NCBI GenBank assembly: GCA_013398295.1
Contig: VZSF01001071.1
Coordinates: 485,829-549,828 of the forward strand
Reading direction: 5' to 3'
Source: Chionis minor
Taxonomy: Eukaryota > Chordata > Aves > Charadriiformes > Chionididae
Length of the DNA stretch: 64,000 bases
The notes beneath the pieces are model-generated. The model made no database searches. It had not been told where the DNA came from and was given only the letters and a program-made list of their open reading frames with translations. Position numbers and translations under genes: made by a program. Positions 25,101-38,737 of the stretch are shown piece after piece (the stretch's first letter is position 1; every line of letters starts with the position of its first letter).

Positions 25101-27148
25101 TAAATAATATTATGGAATATGCATATTGGCTGTTTGCATTGTAAATACATGAGCAGTTACAGCAGTGTTTTAGGCCGCTGACAGATGACTGATAAACATT
25201 TGTGTGAAGGTTCTTGAGTTGCATTTTTTTGTGTAACCCATGGAAAGTCCCAGCAGCAGTTTTTGCTTACATTCTCAAATGTTTTGATGTGCAAAGTAAA
25301 TTTTTCTGAGAAGGCGATTATAAAGATAGCCAAAGGAGCAAGCAATTACGGGGTAAGATATTATCAACGTGTCCATTTGTTATCTGATACATGTAAAATG
25401 GTAGCTCCCACTTCCCTCTGATACATGCAGCAATAGCAGGTAAGAAATGCCACACCTACTTACCCCTCCCTGGAGCCTTAATTTTAAATTCTTCATTTTC
25501 TGGAGTTAGGAACAGGGTGCGTGTATGTGTGTTAGGCACTGCTGCTTTAAGCCTCTGCCCCTTTATGTAGCCTCACTTTAAGGGAGAAATTACTTTGCAT
25601 GAAGAACAAAAATCACCATTTTCCACTGCATCTTTGGAGTAGTTTAATGAGCCCGCATGGCAAGGTAGGAAATTCTTGAAAGGTGGTTGAAAATGCTTCT
25701 GCTGTGTAGTACAGCGTTTCTTAGAAGCTCTACTGTGTATGTAGTAAACGTTGTACAGATGTATGTTGGGGACAGTGACGTGGAGAGCTGGCAATTTGAC
25801 ATGTATCCAGATTCATCCCTAGGTGATGTTTGGAGATGTCCTTTATAGATTAATTCAGGAAAACTTCTTCACGTACACTGTGGTGTATTCCCTGGAGAAG
25901 AGGCAACATGGCATCGTGCATTAGAAGTATGTGGTTATGATGTAAGTGAAGTGTAGGTGATCTTGGAGTAGGCTAGTGGGGGGTTAGATAACACCAAATT
26001 TTTTTCAAGCTTTAATCCATAGATTGAGTGGCTTAAAAGGGATGGGCTAAAAAGCAAAGTTAAAGGATTGTAAAGATGAAAAGCTTGAAAAATGGACGTT
26101 GACATTGTTCAGAGGGAAGGAAAATGGAAAAAAGGTTTGTAAACACTTTTGACAACGTCATTTTGAATGGATAGGAATAGGATGAATTTTTAATGAATTT
26201 TTAAAATGTCAGGCAGTAAGAGAGATGCCTTAGTCTAGAACAAAATAGTGGAGTTCCTGAACTCTCATTTGCACTTTCCTGACTTTTAAAGAAATACACA
26301 TTTATTCAATCACTCTGCAAACATGATTGAACTAATGCCAGTATTGGAAATTTCTTTTCACCTTATATGCAGGGAATGAGTTAAATGGCTTTCCCTAACA
26401 CTGTGGCAAATTCTGGGTCTACTCAAGTTTATACTTTCTAAATCATAGGATTAGAAATGCAAAGTTTAATTGGAGTTGACAGAAAATTGCCAAACATTCC
26501 ATGACTAAAAATTCTTATTTAAGATACTTTGCAAGTGCAAAACATCAGTGTTTTATGGGGAAAAATAAAATAAATCAACTGCTGCAGTAAGCAAATACTG
26601 AGAACGATAGGAAGGAAATGGAAGAAGCTTCATGAATTATTTTGGAAGCTGTTCCAAACATACAGGATGAAATGGGTGAGGGGAACAGAACTTGTAGAAA
26701 GGCATTTGTAATTATAGTTCTAAGGCAATTACTTTTTATTTTTTAGATCTTTAGTTGAAGTTTTTGTCCAAGATGTATTCTCTGGGCAGGATCGAGGTAG
26801 GCTGATTCCATGTCAGAATTGCTGGTGTTTATCCATGTAGTTCTCGGATGTATTTCACTTTCATGCTGAATTACTTGCAATCACCACATCTAGTGCTTGC
26901 AGCCTCTTGCAGTTGTGGCCAAATGGAGGCCTCTGATTTTGTACGAGAGGATTTTAACCTCTACTTGTCGAAGACATACAAAGCCTGCAATTACATTCCT
27001 ATTCTTTTTTATAAAGGATAACATTATGAAGCTATTGAAAGAATTTACCATAGTCACTCAATGAGATTTATGTGAATTCACGGAGTTTTAAAAAAACCCC
27101 TTATGTTATTAGTTTGGTTTCCTTCACAAAACTGGAATGTAAGACGTT

Positions 27149-27158
27149 GGGGGGGGGG
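27149..27158. repeat. G10 homopolymer
   Basis: Ten consecutive G bases in intron 17. A likely length-variable site with no evident function. Confidence 0.9.
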
Positions 27159-28504
27159 AAAAGTTTCCTAAGAGTTGTTCAAGCTGGTAAGCTAATTAGT
27201 ATAGATAAATACTGACATGAAAATGCTTGTTGGGGAGAAAGGTTGCCAAAAAGCAGAACTTGGACTTGATTAATGTGAAGAAGTATTACTTTCTAAATGT
27301 GTAAGTCAGCAAATAAACCCTTTAAGTTCTGCATTGTAAGATCACTTAAATGATTATTTAGCATATCATTACTATCAGTAAAGAGCTATTACAAGTACTT
27401 CAGCTGACTTCCCCCTCACAACTGCTCTTTCCTTCCAGCCCGTATCCTGAAGTTTCAAATTCAGTACTTCATGAACTTTTTTATTACATTGTTGGCCACA
27501 TTTAGCAGTTGTGTTTTAAGTATGGCAATGAAGTAATACCTAGAAGGTATGAAAAGAAACGTCACAGCTTTGGAGGAGGGACAAAGGATGTGCTTCTCAC
27601 ATGGTATTTTAAAATTTTCTACTGAACTCTCGGAAGGAATGGAGTGGGGCTCTCAAATGCAAAAGATATAAAAAAGGAAGAGCTGTTTTTCCATCAGCTA
27701 AGCTTCTGCAGAGGTCTGAAGGTGGATCGAAAGAACGTTTGTCAGAAATAGACCATTTTCATTTGAATTAATGTTAATAGTCTTCCTGTAAGGGGCAAGG
27801 TGTTTGTCTGGGAGATGTTGGTTTGACCCTAGTGGGAGAGGGTAGGTTCATCTCGCGCTCAGAGCAAGTGCTGTTGTTAGGAGGGCTTTTTCATCCATTG
27901 CTGTGACAGTGAATCCTCTGAAACAAGGTGTTTAGCCTCGGAAAAAGGCACTGTGTTGAGATCAGAAGCTTTTCCCTGCAGTTCAGTGAGTCACAGGATT
28001 TGGCTCCTCCAGGTACTTCCAGGGGTGGTGGTAGGGTGAGATCCAGGCAGTGACCTGCACCGTACACTGCCCCACGTGCCCCTTGCTTGGATTTTGGGGT
28101 CTTGTCAAACTTTCTCAGCTGCTGTCTGTGGGAGTTTAGTGGTTCAGTGGTAGAGATGGAAAAAGGTAGCTTTTTGGCTACGCAAGTCCTTTAAATCTGA
28201 GGTAGAAGCAGTAATATTGAAAGTTATTTGCCCTAAGTTTCAGTAGTTATCAGTTAAGTCATCTTTGAAAGAAAAAGAGAAAATGTTGGTTGATACGAGG
28301 GCAGGGGATAAGATTAGGTACCCATTATTTAGGAAAGACCACCTACTTCTGCTTACAGTTACTACTGACACTCTCTGTACTTGTTGAATTCATTGGTTTC
28401 TGAGACGGTTTTTATGATTCACTTAAACTCTTCAAACACGGGCTGTTGCTTGAAGTAATCCTACTGCTGTCCCTTCAGGCCTCTCTCTGCTTCTTGCCTT
28501 GTGC

Positions 28505-28520
28505 TGTGTGTGTGTGTGTG
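28505..28520. repeat. (TG)8 microsatellite
   Basis: Eight TG units followed by cac, in RB1 intron 17. Alternating purine-pyrimidine, short. Confidence 0.9.
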
Positions 28521-31500
28521 CACTCAGCTGAAGGAGGAGAACTATTCGGTTTAAAACTTATCCAAACAAATTCGTAATTTCCACAGTCGTAGCTGTGCTC
28601 AAGCAAGGGACAGAGCAGAAAGTGCAGGCGTGTAACTTAGAGAAGCACCAGCGTACTTAAACTGGTTTAAGCCAATTGTGAAACTGTGCTGCAAGAGTTG
28701 TGGCAGAATGTTTGAAGCTTTAAAATCTTTGTTTTCACTCTTAGCCAGATATTAACTTAGTGTTGGCTGTGTGAAGTTCAAAAGCCCCTGCTAAGCTCAA
28801 GAGTGAGATCTATGCTTCTGGTCTGCTACCCTATAATATATTTTCATGTAAATTGTTTGAAGTAGTGATATTTATAGCATAACAAAAAAGAGCCATGCAT
28901 GCCTGATTAATTTTCCCACAAAAGAAGATAAAAGCGAGCAGTAATACAGGCATACTGTGGATTGTCATGTTTTGCTATTTGAAATTAATAGGAGTGATAA
29001 AGGATGACACCTTTGTAAGGCGCATACCCGATCTGGATTCCATTGAAGATGCTGTTAAGTTTTTTTTTACTGACTTCAGGGTGGTGGATGCTCTGGGCCA
29101 AACTGTCTTCAGTATTGGTATTGGTTTCCATTTTCCTCATCATCTTACAGTCTAAAGGCTCATGTCAACCAATCTGGAGGATTAGAAAATTGCAGACAAA
29201 TATGCTACGGGTCCTTCATGTCACCTGCAGTTAAAGTAGACAGAATAGAGTCAGCAGAGAGCTGAATTCAGGTTCTTTGAGATTGTCATTTGTGACTCTA
29301 ACTTCAGAAATGCCTTAATTTGCAGCCTCTTATTTAACTGGAAGTGAATGGTAAAACCTGTCTTGTGTTTGCTATGGCTTAGTCGCTGGTTTTTATGCTT
29401 CAGAATAGCTATAGAAAATGCCCACTGAATGACAGAATGACAGACTTGTTAGATATGTAAGTTAAAAAACCCCAAAACAGTAGGGAAGTCTAACTAGCAG
29501 AGCTTCTATTGATGGATTGTTGTGTCCGAGTTGAGATCCCTTGTACGAGCTTTGATTAAACAGGGACATATTTAAGTTTTGTGTCTGCTGTTTTGCTGTA
29601 CTTGTGGGTGCAGGTTGCCCTGTAATACTTTACATATTTGCTTTGGTTTCTAAGCAGGTTTTAGATGAGTGCATTTGTAATGGAGTGGAGCTGCCTGTAA
29701 CAGATACCACACTAAGCAAAAGCAGAAACAGGGCATTTTCTCTACAGTGAAAGTGAAGACAGCAGAGTGCTATTACATCCAAAACAAAGTAGCTCCTTTA
29801 AATTTGATAGCTATTTCCATGCATTCCCTGTCTGTCTTCCTCTGAGATAGCAAAACACTGGAATGTATAGATGTACAGAACAACTGAAATGTTTATACCC
29901 AAGTCAGTGTGAAAATGGTCTGTGTCCTTACCAGAAGCAATGTGTTGATATTTCAAGGTCAACTTGTGTTTTTAAGTCCTCTTTTTATTCTCCAAATTTT
30001 CTGAGGCAGGCTGGTTTCCCTTATTAAAATAAAACAGAAATCTATGGTAGCTATGATTTCTTAATTTCACAGGAATTTTACTACTTTTAGGATAATCCTT
30101 TCAGAGCTCACCTCTATAATAGAGTTGGTCAAATTGCGGGGGTTTATTTTTTATTCTTTTTAAAGCGAACCCTTTGTTTCTGTCCCCCAGCCTTTCTTAA
30201 AAATTACTTTTATTTTCTGGTGGGAGGGAGAAGGTTCTTTCGCGATCTGTGTAACTGGGATTGGAAACTGTTTATTAAATCCATCCATTTGACCATGCTG
30301 TGCATCTGCATTGTTCTTCCTGCACAGACCTGTCAATCAAAATGCATTTTCAGTTGCTTTTGCCCTAGCTGCGCTCGGTGTAGCTGAAGTCTTCATGCCT
30401 GCGAGAGGCAGGTTTTATTCCGTGTCTGTACAGTTTGAACATGCACAGGTTCAGTATTGCACCTCGTGCTGAAGGAAATGATCAAAGTAGAAAGTATGTG
30501 AAAAGTAGGCTTATGAGAAATGACTAAGCCACAGTTCAGGTTTGGTTTTCCAGTGCAAATAATAGGAGAAGCTGTAAAATTCAGCAGACTTCGAATTGCA
30601 TCATTCTCTAGGTAATGTGTGATCTTTACACGCGCTGGACTTTGAGGGGAAACATTTTGGAGGGGCTTCTGTAAACCTGGTGGTTTAAGATTCATTCCTT
30701 GGAGGGAGAGGAAAGCTGCCCAGTCATCCCCAACCTTCCTGTATTTGCTCAAGCCATAGAAAGTAAATGGAAACATAAAGTTCAACATGGTTGTATGCAA
30801 CTGTTCAAATAGCGCAATTAAATCATGCACGACGTTAGTTCATGGCCACAATCAAGTTTTAAAATGAGTAGTGTGATGCCTTTTAAAACACCCATCAGTG
30901 AGCTTCTATTTTGAAATTGCTAAAAGAAATATGACAGCTTGATTGTAGGACTAGCAGAAAATTCGAAATGCTTTTTGTTAGAAAACTTATGGGTGAAAAG
31001 TAAGGTTTCTGTGGGAGTATGTTTCAGTGAAATTTCTTCCATAAAGGCTAACTGAATTAGAGAAAAATAGAAATCTTTAGAAGCTGATTTCATTTCCCTT
31101 GAATTTCAGGAAGTAAAACCAGGAGCAAAAGACTTGATTTTTCTCAAAATAGCATGCAAAACATGGTGATTTCATCAGACACATTGAAACTTCGCTTTTG
31201 CTCTGTTTACAGATGACTGAGAGTTTCTCACAATGCAAATTCAGAGAGCTTGAATAGAAAAGCACTTTGTTACTGAAGAATTTCACATTTTTCTCGTGGA
31301 AACAACAGGATCTTTGTAATTCAATGAGCTTAAGGGAAACATTGGTTTGATCATTTGGTAATTTAATGTACCTTACCAGCTAAGTCAGTTTTACCGCTTT
31401 GTTGATACGTTCTCTTCACGTATTGCCTAATGTCACTGATTTACTACTTCAGGGAGACTCACATTCTTCTCTGCATGTGTTCCAGTTTTTAATCTTATGC

Positions 31501-34500
31501 CAATAGATATATAGCTGAGAGGTAAGCGGTCGAGGAGGAAGTGTAGCCCAGAGGAAGGAGACAGCGGAGGCCATGCAAATATCTTGATTTTCATAAACAC
31601 ATCTACTCCCTACATTCAGAAGTATCTGAGCGCACCAAAAAAACCAGAAAAGCATCGAAAGTGTTCTCAAAATTAGGACATTATTTTAGGATATGTTACT
31701 TAGTAAATTTTGTCATTTTAAAAGGAGAATTGGCTTTCTCATTCTCTCTACGAAGACCCAAGATGCACGCACGCATGTCTTAGCTGGGCAACCTTACAGG
31801 TGGGAAGATTGGATGCTGAGGATGGATCCTTCCCTGGATGTATGTGTAGCACAAGGCCTTCCCATAGGGAGGGAAGTTTTTGCGTTGGTACTTTTCAGAT
31901 GTGAAGTGGGTGATCTGGTATGTGGTATTTCAGGAAAAAAACCCCCATGGTTTTTGTCTTTTTATGACTGATTTTAAAACTTGAAGATGCACGTTGCTTT
32001 CCTCAATCCCTGTGAAGTCATCCAAATAGAAACGTTCTGAGTTTTAGACGCAAATTTGTGTTGTTTCCCTGGGCGTCAGCAGGATGTAACTTGCTTTTGT
32101 ACTTCAGCACTTGGGCATTTTTGTCCAAAACCATGTTTTTTTTCTGAAGTCACTTACTTTTACACTCTGCTCTGGTAGTTTCTGTAATTCAAGCAGCTAA
32201 GGGGGGGGGAAAAAAGCTCAGCCCAATTTTTAACAAGCTTGAAGGAAGCTAAAAATGAGAAGGTTGCATTGGCAACGAATTTTACCGTGCTGTCACCTGG
32301 CTATGTTGCAACTCTCTCCAAATCTGTTATTTGTTAGTCAAATAAGGGACAGCGTGCTATTATTTCCATCCATTCTTCCTACTATCCCCAAACTGTCAAG
32401 GTGAATTAAAGTAGCTCATTTTATATGAGGTAGTGACCAGCGTTTATCCTCTATGATATCCAACAATCAGATGTTGTATATTAGGCTGTTGTATTTACAC
32501 AGAAAAGCATTTAGGCTTGACCATATGGTAGAAACTGGAAACAAAGTGTTTTAAAGCACTGTAAATCAGTAATTTCCTGCATCATTTGGCTCTAAATATC
32601 TAAGGGGTAAATGTTCTTCTTTCCAGTGTGTTTTTGCCAAAGTGTGAGCTAGATTTCGCTGATCAGTCTTCAGAAGAGATTCGTGTGCGTGGCCGTGAGG
32701 AAAGGCACTGAATATCATGTCTCACATTATTTTCTGAAAAATCATAGTGGCCTAATTCAGGAAAATGTTAGCCTGAGGTTTTTGCAGATGTTGCTGAGGT
32801 CCAAGTGACCATAGTTGTAGCTATAGTTTACCCCACATAGACACAGTCACTTAGATCTTACATAAATTGTTTTCATTTTTTCACCCCTTTTTAGTGTTTT
32901 TGCCCTTCTTTGCTAGCTCAGCTACATCTTTTGGTATTAGAAAAAAATTAAAGTAGGTATATTGCATTGTATTCTGGTTTCTTTAGTCTTTTTGAGGATA
33001 CCAGAGTAATTCCGTGGATAGTCTGCATGTTTTAGTGTTAGACACTTCCAACTCCATCATTCACTGAGGGAGACTCATGTGTTTGACAGTTTTAGTTACA
33101 TATTTTTTTTTTCCATCTCAGATATAAAAGCTAATGCTGACATAATGATTTTAGAATTGTTTCTGGTATGGTTATACAAATTTATGGTTTGTAGTTAAGG
33201 AAGCCAGCTAATGCTGTAGATAAGTGAAATTGCCCTCGAGGACGGACAGGAGAGCGAAATGATAACCAGAAAAAAGCTGGGGTGAAAAGGAGATCAGAAC
33301 TTTTTTTTAGCAGAAAGCACTGTAATATCTGCCTCAGAGCTAGCTGCAAAACTTTCAGAGAAAACAGTAGGAAAAACATTTAGTAAATGTTAAAATATTT
33401 GTAAAAATACTAAAAGTGTGAAATGCATGTAACATCAGAAAATAAAGATACCAGTGTCTTCCAAGTTTTTGTTTCAGATCTCTTAGACAAGTTATGGGAA
33501 AGTTTGGGGTGCTCTGACTGATTTTTTTTTTGTACTGTTCTTTATTACAGAGTGAAAATTCAATTGTTTTCGCATTTGGAAGAATGTATTTTTAATGGAG
33601 ACTTAAATAATAGCCCGAGACTTTTTTTTAAAAATCTTCTCTTGTTAATCTGATTTCCAGTGCACTACTCCTTACCTCTGTCACACTGTATATTGTCTGA
33701 TGGTTAAATAGCTTGTAAGGCAGAAATGTTTATATGAAGACATCTTGTCAAATGTCCTAGCTGTCAGCTGAGCACTCAGAAACTCTGTGTATGCTGCTGC
33801 TTTGAAAGCTCAGCACAACACAGTGACTGCCAGGTTGTGCCTGCCTTGAGGAAACACTAAGTATACACCGAGGTAACTGAGCTGGGATTTTCTGTAATGG
33901 TAGTCACAGAAGTGTATTGGCTCAAATTAAGATCAAAATTCGTCTCCGCGGATGGGTTTATGCCCAAAATGTTGTTACACTGATAGTTTTGTTACGACTT
34001 TAGTTTTTTCTTCTCTTTGTCACGTGTAATTTTCTTCAGATTGAAATATTTTCTAAAAGTGGTTGGTAGATCCATCGCATAAAACAGTTTTCATGCTTGT
34101 GTGCCATATTTTGTTATCAAGCATGGTGTGTCGTTTTTGGAACTCCAATTTCTTTGTCCTATTTTTCTCTTTTAGATCATACAAAGCACACTGCAAGATA
34201 TTTATAGTACTTTTTTGTTTTTAAATATAGAGCAGTCTGCTCTTCATGGTTTCAGGACATGTACCGTCCCATAGCTAATACTACATTTTCTAGAGACTTG
34301 TTCTTTCTGTATGTGCTCATCCACATTCTTCGCACATTACCTCTTGTATCCTTTTTTGTTCAATTCATAATTTGTTGACTCCTTGGGGATGTTGGTAAAA
34401 GATACTGTCCTGCTCTTTCAAATACTACCGTCTACAGAGTTTTCTGGCACACTTACCACTTTTAGCTGAATATTAAGAGAATTGGTGGTGGTACATTGTA

Positions 34501-36230
34501 CCTAAATTTGTCCAGCTAATGAGAAATTAGAAAGAATGCTAGACTTGAAACTGAATTACTGGCTTTAACCGAAAATCTCAGAGGCGCTTCATTGTCATGT
34601 CTCCACTTGTACTTGGAAAAATAATTCCTGGAACTGCTTTTAATTGTTGTTCTGGGAACTGGGACTGCATAGGTCAGAAATGAAACTGCGAGAAAGCTGT
34701 GACATTCTGTTTAATTGTTACCGTAGTAATTACATAAATAAATTCTCTATTGAGAGAGACATTTTGTGACCCAAAAGTTCTTCTGAAGAAAGTAAGTGCG
34801 TGAGTGCTATTTTGCTTATGAGTATAATAATTTCTCATATATGGAAATAACTATAGAAGTGTTGGTTTTAATACTGTGCGATGTCAGTTAATGTAACTGT
34901 CCCTTAAAGCATCTCTTCTCTACTTCCTTTACTGAAAAAGGTCTTCACGCTCTGTAGTGTTTTCACAATTTAAGGTTATTGATATAATTCTCTACCTCAA
35001 AATTTTTGGCAGGACATTTTGTTGCTGACTGATACGTTGTCATTTCCAACGGTCCAATGGTTCACATTGGGTGGGTTTTAGTTTATGTATTGTACGTGAT
35101 TTCTTGTGCTCAGATGGGGGGAAAACTGCTTTTGCCTAAAAATCTTAGGAAGTAAGATTTATCCAAGAATTAGTGATATTGAAGCCTGGTTACACTGGGG
35201 AGCTAGGCAATAAGCATGCTAATTACCTCAGATACAGATTGTTTCTATAGCACCAATGCCAGTGCAGATCCATCTGGAAGAGGCTTTTAGCAATTGCTTT
35301 CGGGAAAGGGCATGTGCAGGAGGAGCCTGCAATGCTATTTTCTTAAATAATATTCAGCAAGAAATACATGTAAGGATTATTGTATTCTGTAGTGCTTTGT
35401 GGACCTGCTTGTGCAGTTGCTTTTTGAAGTAATGTGTATTTTCCACATTCACAATGTTTTATAGCCATTGCTTCCACAGCTGAACACCGGGGCTGTATGA
35501 AAAACTAATTGTTTTTGGCTTTCAATCCTATTGCCTGATAATTTTTAGTGACTCTGATAATCCACAGGCTAGTATACTGGCATAATGATAACTCTGTTTT
35601 TATTATTTTGCTAGTAGTTTGCCAGGTTTGCCTTTTGAGTATAGAGGTTTTTTACTTTTATCATCATTGATTATTATAGCTATTTTATCATCTATTCATT
35701 TAAAGTCATAAGATCGTTTTTTGCAGCGAGTTTATTTTTTCTAAAACTGAAAAATTCTGTGGTTCTTGTGGCCTTCTCTTCCCTGCCCCTGCCACGTTTC
35801 CTGTCATTTGTGAATGTTAAACAAATTGACCATTTCTTCATACTTTTAGTGATTTTTAGATAGATTTTTTTTAGATAGATTTTTATCATACTTGTTTAGC
35901 TGTGTTAGCTGCATTCCCGTCTGCCCTACGGCAGCACTTTCTTTAAAGAGCCTTCCCTGAAGGAGCCTGTCGGAGCCTCTGATCTGAAGGTCTTCTGCAG
36001 GATCACCTCATTCTAAGATGCGTTGACTGCTTTAGAGCAGATCCCTGGGAATTTGTGAGGCACGACTTCCCTTTCGCTGCCCTGGTAGTACCGCTGGAAG
36101 ACGGTGTTGCATATCATCCTCCAGCTGCTCGTTTCTGTCTCTTCGTTTAATGAAATGCAAATGCTTGCATTGCCATAAGGTGAACTAGATAGGAGAGCGG
36201 CTCTGAAGGTAAAGCTAAGGCATCCCCTGC

Positions 36231-36297
36231 CAAATAAATAAATAATTAAATTAAATTAAACAATAAAAAACCTCCAACTAAATAAAAACCACACCAG
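36231..36297. repeat. A-rich low-complexity tract
   Basis: Runs of aaataaataaat, aattaaattaaa and aataaaaa over about 67 bases. It resembles a decayed A-rich tail, but no retrocopy body was recognised on either side. Confidence 0.6.
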
Positions 36298-37647
36298 CAA
36301 CAAACCCACGGTGCCCTAGACCAGCTCTCCCAACTCTGCTGACACAAGAGGTGTCAGGGATGGTGGGGAGGATGGAGCAAGATGATGGAGAAGTTTGGGA
36401 CTGTGTCTTTTGGTGGAGTACTGGCTTGTACTGACTTAAAGTATTTGTATAGTTAAGGGTTTAATGTGCTGACTGTTAACTCCATAGTTACTCAGCGAGC
36501 CTTTTGCTTTATAAAAAGCGCTCAAAATAAGTTGTCTGAGTCTTGAGCAGAAAAAATGCCGAGTGAAGTGGTGCAAGAGCCTACTGCGAGCTGTGTAATA
36601 GCAGTCTTCCCGGGGTCATCCTGAGTTGTTTAAACAAAATAGTTGAATAAAAATGTAGTTTGGCTTGTAGACTGTCTTTCAAAATTCCTTTCAAAGTGAT
36701 CTTCAAAAAGTTAGTTTCACGTGCTTGGCAAATAGGAGCAGTCTGGATGACCGTGGTTTGTTTTTCTCTTCAATATTCAACTGGCAGTTGGTTTGCAGAG
36801 CTACAAAGCGGTAGCTGTGTCAGCAGTTTCCATATTTGCAGAGTGTTATCATCAGTCTGTGTCATATTTTTGGACATACCAGTAGTATGAGTCACTATCC
36901 TAACACCAGAAGGTCTGTCATCTTTATGGTTAAAATTTAAAAACTGGAGGAAAAAATTGGAAGTTACTAGCATCTCTGGGTCATGTTTAAATTTGTTTCA
37001 CTTTTTAATATAGCTTGACTCTGCTGCTGTTTTTAAAAGCAGCTATCACCCCAAATATCTCATTGTGCCTGTCAACTGTTTTGTCTTGCTGTGAGATACT
37101 ACTTGAGTGGGTGGTTTTGTTTTTTTTTTTCTCTCCCCCCGCATCTTCCTGTAATTTCTGGGGGAGACGTGTGTGGTGGCCCTCTTAGAAATTTGATGGC
37201 TGTTTTCACATGCGTCCTTCTCCGTCGCTAGGGAGCATATCTTGATGCTGCTTTTGGATCCTGCAGTGAGGTGGTCCCGTGGACTTCGCTGCGAGACCCT
37301 GTGAAACATAGAGAACTGGTTAATATAAAACACATCTGGTGAAGAAAAATTGTGGGAGTGGGGCGGTTGAAAATTGTGGTATTGATTATACTGAAATAAT
37401 GTATGAGTTTGACCAAGATTTGCCAGGTCTCTCTCCAGAGGCTTTTGAGTAAGACTAGGTTATTGCAGAACTGTAAAGAGAATGGATTTGCAGCATCATT
37501 TAAAGCAACACAAGTTTAAGATACGTTACCCAGGCTGTGGTGACCTGGCTTTCCTCCTTTGACTGGGGAGATTTGAACTCCTTTTTCACTAGGCCTTAAA
37601 ATAGATTTTGGTAGGAAATCTCAGTTTCTGCCATTTGAGATGCTTAA

Positions 37648-37693
37648 TTTCATATAAATAATATTTATATAAATAATATTTCATATAAATAAG
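37648..37693. repeat. Three-copy AT-rich tandem repeat (15-16 bp unit)
   Basis: tttcatataaataata (37648-37663), tttatataaataata (37664-37678) and tttcatataaataag (37679-37693) form three near-identical units in intron 17. Confidence 0.85.
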
Positions 37694-38722
37694 TATGTGT
37701 ATTCGTGAGAGACTGGCTAAAGCTGTTCCACGTTTCCACAATGAGTCCTTCATGCCAGACCAGCAGCAGTTACACTTTTTCTGGTGCAATAACTTATTTT
37801 TTTTTAATTTTATAAGAAACTGTAATATGGGAGAACTGAACTTCAAAATTCTAAACAGGCTTTTGAGGCTAGGACACCTGCTTTCAGGTCAGCTACTTGT
37901 GTGCTTTGCAACAAGGACTTCAAATAATGAAAGCTTTAATGATTCGCTTCATGTTTTCATGGTGTGTTTCAGTATGTGCTTGTCACTTCCTCTGTAGTTT
38001 ATAACTTTTCAAGCCTTTTGTGTGAGGAGGAAAAAGCCTGTCAAAATATTGCTTTTAAATTACTAGAACTAATTACTAATTAATGCATATTATGCATTTA
38101 GATAAAAGAGGATCCTCACAAAACTTGATGAGAGTATTACTTGATCTTCAGTGCTAGAGATGAGTACGGTAGGAATAGGGCTTGTATTAAACATAAATTC
38201 GCTCTAAGGAGTTAAAAGCAGATCTGTCAGTATTCTTGCATGAATTAAACCATTAACACTGCAGTTTTTAATATTTTTATTTATAAATTTTGTAAGAACA
38301 ATCCCTAATAGGAACATGATTTATGTAACACAACTCATATGTATGAAGTTAAAACATGGTCCTTAATACTACTGTTTTTTCATGGTAAATACTATTTAAA
38401 TTTAGACTGTGTAGTATATTTTGTTTTGGCAGGCCTAAATTATTTCAGAATTCTGAGTACTATTGTCATGTGAAGCTTCTGAAAATACAACTGCAAGCAA
38501 AAGTCAACTTTCTGGGTGTGGAATGCTGTAATGGGAAAGAGGGGTGGAAATAGCTTGTTCCGATCCAGTCCTTGACTTCCATCCCAAACCTGTCAATTCT
38601 AAATAGGGTTTGTTTTGCCTTGCAAAATTACAGCCACCTTTTGCATGTTATAAAGAAGAACATTTCTTAATGTTATGTATTGTATTGACTGATTCAATAA
38701 TTTGAGGTTGTGTTGATTATTT

Positions 38723-38737
38723 AAAAAAAAAAAAAAA
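38723..38737. repeat. A15 tract followed by CAA-rich sequence
   Basis: Fifteen A bases followed by about 35 bases of C/A-rich sequence (caacagacaaacaacaac). Low-complexity, possibly an old poly(A) remnant. No source element identified. Confidence 0.7.

Noticed and set aside
28967..29155. Small plus-strand ORF pair near 29 kb
   Set aside because: Short, overlapping in two frames, no conserved motif and no splice structure.
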